NCBI GenBank assembly: GCA_963702925.1
Contig: OY969771.1
Coordinates: 3,224,001-3,288,000 of the forward strand
Length of the DNA stretch: 64,000 nt
Reading direction: 5' to 3'
Origin: CAIKMD01 sp963702925
GTDB taxonomy: Bacteria; Pseudomonadota; Alphaproteobacteria; ATCC43930; CGMCC-115725
The position numbers and the translations under genes were made by a program. The first letter of the stretch is position 1, and every line of letters begins with the position of its first letter. The notes beneath the pieces are model-generated. The model ran no database searches. It was not told the DNA's origin and saw only the letters and a list, made by a program, of their open reading frames with translations. Positions 58,085 to 64,000 of the stretch are shown one piece after another.

Positions 58085-59380
58085 ATGCAAACCCATTTCA
58101 CCCTCGCGCAGCTTGCCGATTCGGACACGAAGGAAGCCAACGCGATCCTGCGCACCTGCGTCCATTGCGGGTTTTGCAACGCGACTTGTCCGACCTATGC
58201 GTTGTTGGGCGACGAGCTCGACGGGCCGCGCGGGCGCATCTATCTCATCAAGGACATGCTCGAAAACGATCGCGCGCCGACCGAGCGGGTGGTGCGCCAT
58301 GTCGATCGTTGTCTTTCCTGTCTTGCTTGCATGACGACCTGTCCGTCGGGCGTCAATTACATGCATCTGATCGATCAGGCGCGTCACCGTATTGACCGGC
58401 ACTATCGCCGGCCCTGGTCCGAGCGTCTTCTGCGTGGCTTGCTCGCTCTGGTTCTGCCGCGCCCGGCCTTGTTCCGCTTGGCTCTTGCCGGCGCCTCGCT
58501 GGTGCGGCCGGTGAAGGCGCTGCTTCCCGGACGGTTGAAGAATTTGGTCGATCTCGCGCCGAGCCGCCTGCACGCGCCGTCGCCGGTGCATCGCGCGCAA
58601 ATTTTCCCGGCGCAAGTCCCGCGCAAGCAACGCGTCGCGCTGCTGACCGTATGCGCGCAGCAAGTCCTGGCGCCGCAGATCGACGAAGCGACTTTGCGTT
58701 TGCTGACCCGCCACGGCTGCGAGGTGGTGGTGGCCAAAGGCGCCGCGTGCTGCGGCTCGCTCACTCATCACATGGGTGTCGATTCGCGCGCCATGATGAA
58801 GGCGAATATCGACGCCTGGACGCGCGAGATCGAAACCGGCGGGCTCGATGCGATCGTGATCAACGTCTCGGGCTGCGGCACGACGGTGAAGGATTACGGC
58901 TACACCTTCCGCGACGATCCCGCCTATGCGGCAAAGGCCGCGCGGATTTCGGCGCTCGCGCGCGATCTGTGCGAATTCCTCGCCGGCCTTGGTCTTGCCG
59001 AGCCGGTGACGAAGACCGGGTTGCGGATTGCCTATCATTCGGCGTGCTCGCTGCAGCATGGTCAGCGCATCCTGGCCGAGCCCAAAGCGCTGCTGATGAA
59101 GGCGGGCTTCACCGTGCTCGATGTGCCCGAAGGGCATCTGTGCTGCGGCTCGGCCGGCACCTACAACATGCTGCAACCGAAACTCGCCGAGGCGTTGCGG
59201 CTCCGCAAAACCCGCAACATTGCCGGCCTCGCGCCCGAGGCGGTTGCCGCGGGGAATATCGGTTGCATCCAACAGATCGCTGCCGGCATCGACGTGCCGG
59301 TGCTGCACACGGCCGAATTGCTCGATTGGGCGACGGGCGGACCCAAACCAGCAGCGCTCGTCGCCGCCAAAATTATTTAG
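58085..59380 (+). CDS. glcF: Glycolate oxidase iron-sulfur subunit GlcF
   Basis: The 431-residue protein has two 4Fe-4S motifs: C25, C28, C31, C35 in CVHCGFCNATCPTY and C76, C79, C82, C86 in CLSCLACMTTCPSG. The C-terminal cysteine-rich CCG domains (AACCGSLTHHMG, HLCCGSAGTYNML) are present. It passes electrons from GlcD/GlcE to the quinone pool. Its stop overlaps the stop of the convergent TVP38 gene by a few bases. Confidence 0.95.
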   Translation: MQTHFTLAQLADSDTKEANAILRTCVHCGFCNATCPTYALLGDELDGPRGRIYLIKDMLENDRAPTERVVRHVDRCLSCLACMTTCPSGVNYMHLIDQARHRIDRHYRRPWSERLLRGLLALVLPRPALFRLALAGASLVRPVKALLPGRLKNLVDLAPSRLHAPSPVHRAQIFPAQVPRKQRVALLTVCAQQVLAPQIDEATLRLLTRHGCEVVVAKGAACCGSLTHHMGVDSRAMMKANIDAWTREIETGGLDAIVINVSGCGTTVKDYGYTFRDDPAYAAKAARISALARDLCEFLAGLGLAEPVTKTGLRIAYHSACSLQHGQRILAEPKALLMKAGFTVLDVPEGHLCCGSAGTYNMLQPKLAEALRLRKTRNIAGLAPEAVAAGNIGCIQQIAAGIDVPVLHTAELLDWATGGPKPAALVAAKII

Positions 59381-60069
59381 CTGTTCTTTGCTGCGTTGCG
59401 CCGTTGGTGCATCCGCGGCAGCAGAATGGAAAGACCGAGCGCGACCGCGCCGAGCACGATCGGCACCAGCCAATTCTTGCCGCCTTCCGCCATGCGCTCG
59501 CCCGCCGCGCCGAAGCTGACATAGGCGACGGTCATCGGCAGCTGCCCCAGCAGCGAGCCGAGCGCATAGCCGCCGAGCGAAAGCCTGGTGAGGCCGAGGG
59601 CATAATTGCTGAAGCTGTGCGGGATGACCGGGATCAGGCGCAGCATGGTCACGGCGCGCCAGCCGCCGGCCTCGGCGCGCAGCAGGATCGGCCCGATCTT
59701 CGGCAGGCTTTCCAGGTCGATCAGGCCGCTATTGACGTAGCGTGCGATGAGAAACCCCGCGACCGCGCCGATGACGCTGCCGAGCGCCGCCCAAAGAATC
59801 CCCCACCACAGGCCGAAGACGAGACCGGCGACGAGGCCCAGTATGGTGCGCGGCACGAAGAGCAGGCTCGCGATCAGATGCGCGGCGAGAAAGACCAAGG
59901 GTGCTGCGGGATAACGCGCGATCGTCGCTGTGATCGCGGCCGGGTCGAGCGAGGCGCGATTGATCCACACCGCGATCAGCCCGGCCATGAGCAGCGCCAG
60001 CACGAGCACGCGACCCGCCAGGCGCAGGCGCGCGAAGGTCGCGGGATCGCGCTCGCAGGACAAGGTCAC
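59377..60069 (-). CDS. TVP38/TMEM64 family membrane protein
   Basis: The 230-residue DedA-related membrane protein begins at the GTG at 60069 overlapping the glycosyltransferase stop (GTGA). Its central block LIASLLFVPRTILGLVAGLVFG and VTMLRLIPVIPHSFSNYALGLTRLSLG are the family core, with several hydrophobic helices. The family is linked to lipid scrambling and envelope homeostasis. Its coupling to the glycosyltransferase suggests joint envelope-related work. The larger open frame reading further upstream is the glycosyltransferase in another frame. Confidence 0.85.
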   Translation of the reverse strand: MTLSCERDPATFARLRLAGRVLVLALLMAGLIAVWINRASLDPAAITATIARYPAAPLVFLAAHLIASLLFVPRTILGLVAGLVFGLWWGILWAALGSVIGAVAGFLIARYVNSGLIDLESLPKIGPILLRAEAGGWRAVTMLRLIPVIPHSFSNYALGLTRLSLGGYALGSLLGQLPMTVAYVSFGAAGERMAEGGKNWLVPIVLGAVALGLSILLPRMHQRRNAAKNS

Positions 60070-60833
60070 GAGCGGACGCCGGCGGCGCTGCGGCGTTGGC
60101 GTATCGCGTCCGATGCTTCCTCGGCGATGATCTCCGGATTCTTGGCGCGATACTGCAGCCACATCACGCCGAAGAGATCGACGATCCCGACCCAAAGCCG
60201 GTCGAGCAAACCGTAATTGGACACGCCGCGTTGGCGCGGACGGTGATTGACTGAAACCGATTGCACCTTGCCGCCTTGGCGCAACACGAGCGCGGGCAGA
60301 AAGCGGTGGTTGTGATCGAAGAAGGGCAGCGAGAGGTAGAGATCGCGCCGCAGCAGCTTCAAGCCGCAACCCGTGTCGGGAGTCGAATCCTTGAGCATGC
60401 GGCTGCGCACCGCGTTGGCGATGCGCGAGGAAAGCCGCTTCACCATCGTGTCGCGGCGCTTTTGGCGAAACCCGGCAACCAAGAGCTTCTCCTCGCTGCG
60501 CGCGGCGCGCGCGATCTCCCACAAGCGCGGAATATCGGCCGGGTCGTTCTGGCCGTCGGCATCGAGTGTCGCGATCCAGGTGCCGCCGGCGGAAGCGACG
60601 CCGGTATGGACGGCCGTGCTTTGGCCGCAGCTTTGGCGATGGCGGACAAGCCGCAGGCGCGGCAAATCCGGCATCAAGGCGCGCACCGCGTCGGCCGTGC
60701 CGTCACTGCTGCCGTCATCGACATAGACGATCTCAAAATCGACGCGGTCGTCGAGCGCGGCGCGAATCTCGGCGACCAGAGGCGCGATGTTGGGCGCTTC
60801 GTTGCGCGCGGGAATGACGACGGACAGATCCAT
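60066..60833 (-). CDS. Glycosyltransferase family 2 (dolichol-phosphate mannosyltransferase-like)
   Basis: The 255-residue GT-A enzyme opens with SVVIPARNEAPNIAPLVAEI. The nucleotide-sugar loop VYVDDGSSDGTADAV and the metal-site DLDA analogue ATLDADGQNDPADI are present, then GCGLKLLRRDLYLSLPFFDHNHRFLPAL. This subgroup transfers a sugar to an undecaprenyl or dolichyl phosphate or to a lipid. A hydrophobic tail (LWVGIVDLFGVMWLQY) may touch the membrane. It is upstream of and coupled to TVP38. Confidence 0.86.
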   Translation of the reverse strand: MDLSVVIPARNEAPNIAPLVAEIRAALDDRVDFEIVYVDDGSSDGTADAVRALMPDLPRLRLVRHRQSCGQSTAVHTGVASAGGTWIATLDADGQNDPADIPRLWEIARAARSEEKLLVAGFRQKRRDTMVKRLSSRIANAVRSRMLKDSTPDTGCGLKLLRRDLYLSLPFFDHNHRFLPALVLRQGGKVQSVSVNHRPRQRGVSNYGLLDRLWVGIVDLFGVMWLQYRAKNPEIIAEEASDAIRQRRSAAGVRS

Positions 60834-61034
60834 AAATCCGGCAAAGCTAGGGACGGGGGCGGTTTAGCACGTTTCGCGTGCGCCGACAAAACACGGATGA
60901 GCGGCGAATAAATCGCAACGCATCGCAACGCGGCGCGGATGAAGGCGGACCCTAGCAACAATTCCCTCCCTTTGGTACCCTTTCCCGGCCGCGGAAAAGT
61001 CAAGAACAGGCGGCACGGCAACGGGAGATGCCTC

Positions 61035-62072
61035 ATGTTTCTACGCAATTGCTGGTATGTGGCCGCTTACGATTGCGAGATCGGCGAAGCGCCGCTCGCG
61101 CGCCATTTGCTGGGCGAGCAGGTCTTGCTTTATCGCACCGAAGGCGGCAAGGCGGTCGCGCTCGAGGATCGCTGCTGTCATCGCAATTTGCCTTTGTCGC
61201 AAGGCAAGCGCGAAGGCGATGCCATACGCTGCGGCTATCACGGGCTGAAATTCGACACCAACGGAAATTGCATCGAGATTCCCGGGCAAAAGGAAATCCC
61301 GCCCGGCGCGAAGGTCAAAACCTATCCGTTGATCGAGAAATGGAATTTCGCTTGGATTTGGCTCGGCGATCCGGCCAAGGCCGATCCCGCGTTGTTGCCG
61401 AGCTGGCAATGCCTCGAGGATGATCGGCTCACCCGCACCCTCGGCAATGACGGCAAGCCGCTGCCGATGAAATGCCATTGGGAGCTCAACAACGACAATC
61501 TGCTCGATCTCATTCACGTCGTTTACGTCCATACCTCGACGCTCGGCGGCAGCGGCCTCGACCGCAATCCGGTGACGACCGAGCGCCTGCCGCGTGCCGT
61601 GCGGATGATGCGTTGGAGTCCTAACGTGATGCCGCCGCCGCTTTTGGCGCAGCTCGCGAAATACAACGCCGAGACTTGTGACCGCTGGCAGGCGACCTTG
61701 TGCGAGCTGCCGAGCCATTGCACCATCGATGCCGGCTTCACGCCGGTGGGCACGGTCGGACGCGACGGCGATTGGGATCGCGGCGTGCGCTTGCGCGCCT
61801 TGATCACGGCGACGCCCGAAACCGAAACGACCTCCTTCATGTTCTATCAGCAATGCCGCAACTTCGCGGTCGGCGACGAAGAGATCAGCCGCCGCTTCAT
61901 CAAGAACATCCGCGACGTGTTCATGGAAGACATCGCGGTGATGGAAGGCCAGCAGCGGATCAATTCGGCGATGCCGGACGCGCCGCGGATCGAGATCCGC
62001 GCCGACACGCCGGTGATCGCGATGCGCCGGCTGGTCGAGCAATTCATGGCGCAAGAGGCTTCACGCGCCTGA
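61035..62072 (+). CDS. Rieske non-heme iron oxygenase, vanillate O-demethylase/PobA-type
   Basis: The 345-residue oxygenase has a Rieske centre (C47 and H49 in RCCHRNLP, C66 and H69 in IRCGYHG). The mononuclear iron site has D158, H161 and H166 in NNDNLLDLIHVVYVHTS. The opening MFLRNCWYVAAYDCEIGEAPLARHLLG is typical of the vanillate demethylase-like subgroup that O- or N-demethylates or hydroxylates aromatics. No reductase component is adjacent, so it draws electrons from a shared partner. The ATG at 61035 follows GGGAG. It may connect with the aromatic genes of the accessory block, but that is only an inference. Confidence 0.86.
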   Translation: MFLRNCWYVAAYDCEIGEAPLARHLLGEQVLLYRTEGGKAVALEDRCCHRNLPLSQGKREGDAIRCGYHGLKFDTNGNCIEIPGQKEIPPGAKVKTYPLIEKWNFAWIWLGDPAKADPALLPSWQCLEDDRLTRTLGNDGKPLPMKCHWELNNDNLLDLIHVVYVHTSTLGGSGLDRNPVTTERLPRAVRMMRWSPNVMPPPLLAQLAKYNAETCDRWQATLCELPSHCTIDAGFTPVGTVGRDGDWDRGVRLRALITATPETETTSFMFYQQCRNFAVGDEEISRRFIKNIRDVFMEDIAVMEGQQRINSAMPDAPRIEIRADTPVIAMRRLVEQFMAQEASRA

Positions 62073-62110
62073 ATCGGCCTTAGGGATGCGGCAAGAGCGG
62101 CCCGCCTATC

Positions 62111-63475
62111 ATGGGTGAGGACCGCACATATGGCCGAGTGCCCATGGTTGCCGCCGCATTAACAAAAGCCGTGATTGCCGCCAGCCGTTTCGGCTACGCG
62201 CCGCGCGCCGGCGAGCTCGATGTGATCGCGCGCGATCCCGAAGCTTGGGTGCTGCGTCAGCTCGACCAGCGTCCCGTGCCGCTCTCGGGCAGCTTGCCGG
62301 CATCGGGGCCGATGGTTGCCGCCGTGCTTCAAGCGCGCCAGGACAAAAGCGAGGACGGCAAGAAGCGCGAAAATCAGCAGCTTCATGCGCTTTACCTCGA
62401 CGAGATCGCCGCGCGCGTGAACGCCGCCGCTGCGAGCGAGACGCCGCTCCTGGAAAGGCTCACCCGGTTCTGGAGCAATCATTTCACGGTTTCCTGCATC
62501 CGGCCGGTCATCCGCGGCTTTGCCGGCGCGTTCGAGCGCGAGGCGATCCGCCCGCACGTCACCGGCCGCTTCGTCGACATGCTGCTCGCGGCCGAGCGCC
62601 ATCCGGCGATGCTGTTCTATCTCGATCAGGTGATGTCCTTCGGCCCCAATTCCCTGGTCGGCCAGCGCCAACGCAAAGGCCTCAACGAGAATCTCGGCCG
62701 CGAGATGCTCGAGCTGCACACGCTCGGCGTCGATGGCGGCTACAACCAGGACGATGTCGAGGCGCTCGCGCGCATCCTCACCGGCTGGTCGATTTCGCGG
62801 TTGCGCGATCCCGATGCCGGAAATTTTCACTTCTATCCGCAAATCCACGAGCCGGGCCCCAAGGTTCTGCTCGGCAAAACCTATCGCGAGAACGGTTATG
62901 CCGAAGGCGAGGCCGCTCTGCGCGATCTCGCCGCGCATCCCGCGACCGCGCAGCACATCGCGACCAAGCTCGCGCGCCATTTCATCGCCGATCATCCGCC
63001 GCAAGATGCCGTGCGCCGCATTGCCGCCGTGTTTCGCGACACGGGCGGCGATCTGAAACGCGTAACCGCCGCATTGGTGCGCGAAGAAGCCGTGTGGAAG
63101 ACGCCCTTCGCCAAAGTGCGCACGCCCGACGATCTGCTGGTTGCGGCGATCCGGGTCGGCGGCTTCACGCCGCAACCGCCAATGCTTGTGAACAGTCTAC
63201 ACGTGCTCGATCAACAGCCTTTCTTTGCGCCTTCGCCGGCAGGATGGCCGGATGAGTCGAGCGATTGGGTCGGGCCCGAAGCGGTCATGCATCGGGTCGA
63301 ATGGTGCCAGACTTTCGCTGGCCGGATACCTGATCCGCCCGATCCGGCAAGCCTTGCCGATGCGGTGTTCGGCGAAATGCTGCCGGACGAAACCGGCCAG
63401 GCGATCCGGCGCGCGGCGTCGCGGCGCGAAGGGCTGGCGCTGCTTCTGGCGTCGCCGGAATTCCAAAGACGGTGA
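62111..63475 (+). CDS. DUF1800 family protein
   Basis: The 454-residue DUF1800 protein has the characteristic ERLTRFWSNHFTVS, QRKGLNENLGREMLELHTLGVDGGYNQDDVEALARILTGWS and PPDAFVW-like C-terminal blocks. A shorter start (ATG at 62144) gives the opening MVAAALTKAVIAASRFGYAPR, closer to the usual form; I keep the longer one with low certainty. DUF1800 proteins are commonly paired with DUF1501 proteins in a two-gene unit and are probably exported or periplasm-associated, but their biochemical role is not established. The next gene starts five bases after its stop. Confidence 0.86.
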   Translation: MGEDRTYGRVPMVAAALTKAVIAASRFGYAPRAGELDVIARDPEAWVLRQLDQRPVPLSGSLPASGPMVAAVLQARQDKSEDGKKRENQQLHALYLDEIAARVNAAAASETPLLERLTRFWSNHFTVSCIRPVIRGFAGAFEREAIRPHVTGRFVDMLLAAERHPAMLFYLDQVMSFGPNSLVGQRQRKGLNENLGREMLELHTLGVDGGYNQDDVEALARILTGWSISRLRDPDAGNFHFYPQIHEPGPKVLLGKTYRENGYAEGEAALRDLAAHPATAQHIATKLARHFIADHPPQDAVRRIAAVFRDTGGDLKRVTAALVREEAVWKTPFAKVRTPDDLLVAAIRVGGFTPQPPMLVNSLHVLDQQPFFAPSPAGWPDESSDWVGPEAVMHRVEWCQTFAGRIPDPPDPASLADAVFGEMLPDETGQAIRRAASRREGLALLLASPEFQRR

Positions 63476-63480
63476 GCGAC

Positions 63481-64000
63481 ATGACGACACGCCGCGACTT
63501 TCTCGCCATGAGCGCCGGCCTCTTCGCCATTGCGGGGCTGCCCGGCGCGGTCTTCGCCGCCATGCCGGGCGATCGACGGCTTGTGCTCGTGCTGTTGCGC
63601 GGCGCGCTCGACGGTCTTGCCGCCGTGCCGCCTTTGGGCGATCGGCGCTACGCCGAAAAGCGCGGCGCGCTCGCGCTCAACCCGGCCAGCTGCGTCGCGC
63701 TCGATCACGGCTTCGCGCTCAATCCCGGCTTGAAGGCGCTCGAGCCCTATTACCGCAATGGCCAGCTCGTCATCGTTCCCGCTTCGGGCAATGGCTATCG
63801 CACGCGCTCGCATTTCGACGCGCAGGATCTGATGGAATGCGGCCTCTCCGCGAAAAGCCGCGAAACCGATGGCTGGCTCAACCGCGCCTTGGCGCTGGTG
63901 CAGAAAGGCGACAAGCGCTTGGGCCTTGCCGTTGGCGGCGCGGTGCCGCTCGTCTTGCGCGGTGCCGTCCCGGTGGCAAGCTGGGAGCCGCAGAGCTTCC
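63481..64000 (+). CDS. DUF1501 family protein, partial (N-terminus)
   Basis: The first 173 codons are present and the gene continues past the window. The N-terminus TTRRDFLAMSAGLFAIAGLPGAVFA is a twin-arginine (Tat) signal peptide (RRDFL) with cleavage near the AVFA-AM position. The mature part DRRLVLVLLRGALDGLAAVPPLGD, then NPGLKALEPYYRNGQLVIVPASG, is the DUF1501 core. It pairs with the upstream DUF1800 gene as one transcription unit, so the complex probably works outside the cytoplasm. The function of this pair is not known to me. Confidence 0.88.
   Translation, partial: MTTRRDFLAMSAGLFAIAGLPGAVFAAMPGDRRLVLVLLRGALDGLAAVPPLGDRRYAEKRGALALNPASCVALDHGFALNPGLKALEPYYRNGQLVIVPASGNGYRTRSHFDAQDLMECGLSAKSRETDGWLNRALALVQKGDKRLGLAVGGAVPLVLRGAVPVASWEPQSF

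Noticed and set aside
56774..59473. 899-codon minus-strand open frame
   Set aside because: It covers glcE and glcF antisense, with shadow composition and no motif; glcDEF on the plus strand have clear domains.
1..64000. CRISPR array or insertion sequence
   Set aside because: No regularly spaced repeats, no transposase-like frame and no terminal inverted repeats with target duplication were seen.

Overview
The window is GC-rich chromosomal DNA that reads as an alphaproteobacterium. The evidence is a CpdR response regulator next to an N-formylglutamate amidohydrolase, an EF-P/EpmA pair, a tkt-gap-fba-thiE cluster beside a probable 6S RNA and tRNA-Gln, a probable mmgR/alpha-r8-type sRNA, and intergenic palindromic repeats of a type common in this class. 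I cannot fix the genus. I see no insertion sequence, integrase, prophage or CRISPR array.

Layout. (1) 1-10.9 kb is mostly housekeeping: a partial envelope gene, suhB, efp, the divergent epmA, a lactate-permease-family transporter, thiE, class I aldolase, gap, tkt, a 6S RNA candidate, tRNA-Gln and an AlkA-type glycosylase. (2) 10.9-50.1 kb is a long accessory catabolic block. It holds two molybdenum-hydroxylase large subunits without partner subunits, amidohydrolases, a LigB-type and a VOC-type extradiol dioxygenase, a UbiD decarboxylase and a LivHMGF ABC transporter. It also holds a group-D flavin monooxygenase, a MetE-like barrel protein, two FAD monooxygenases, a cyclase, a CapA-like protein, a luciferase-like oxidoreductase and an amidinotransferase-fold enzyme. 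The rest is a HyuA-HyuB-MmgE/PrpD operon, two atypical M24 proteins, a fumarate-reductase-like flavoprotein, three solute-binding proteins, a D-2-hydroxyacid dehydrogenase and a CoA-transferase. I see no transcription regulator in it. (3) 50.1-64 kb returns mainly to core genes: an sRNA with a sigma-54-like promoter, GNAT, N-formylglutamate amidohydrolase, cpdR, tRNA-Val, an AlaC-type aminotransferase, a methyltransferase, rpmJ, glcDEF, a TVP38 protein and a glycosyltransferase. It ends with a Rieske oxygenase and a DUF1800/DUF1501 pair, the latter cut by the window end.

How the genes may work together. The minus-strand run 27292 to 19086 is the most coherent unit: uptake (LivHMGF), hydroxylation (flavin monooxygenase), decarboxylation (amidohydrolase, UbiD) and ring cleavage (VOC dioxygenase). 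This suggests import and degradation of an aromatic or heteroaromatic acid. The 34.3-44.2 kb part (HyuA/HyuB, MmgE/PrpD, paired M24 proteins, FAD dehydrogenase, ACMSD-like amidohydrolase) looks like a second pathway acting on amide or cyclic-amide bonds. Substrates cannot be read from the sequence. The points I would follow first are the MetE-like protein at 27474-28517, the paired metal-site-altered M24 proteins at 39596-41834, and the nitrogen-type promoter driving the sRNA at about 50213-50307.
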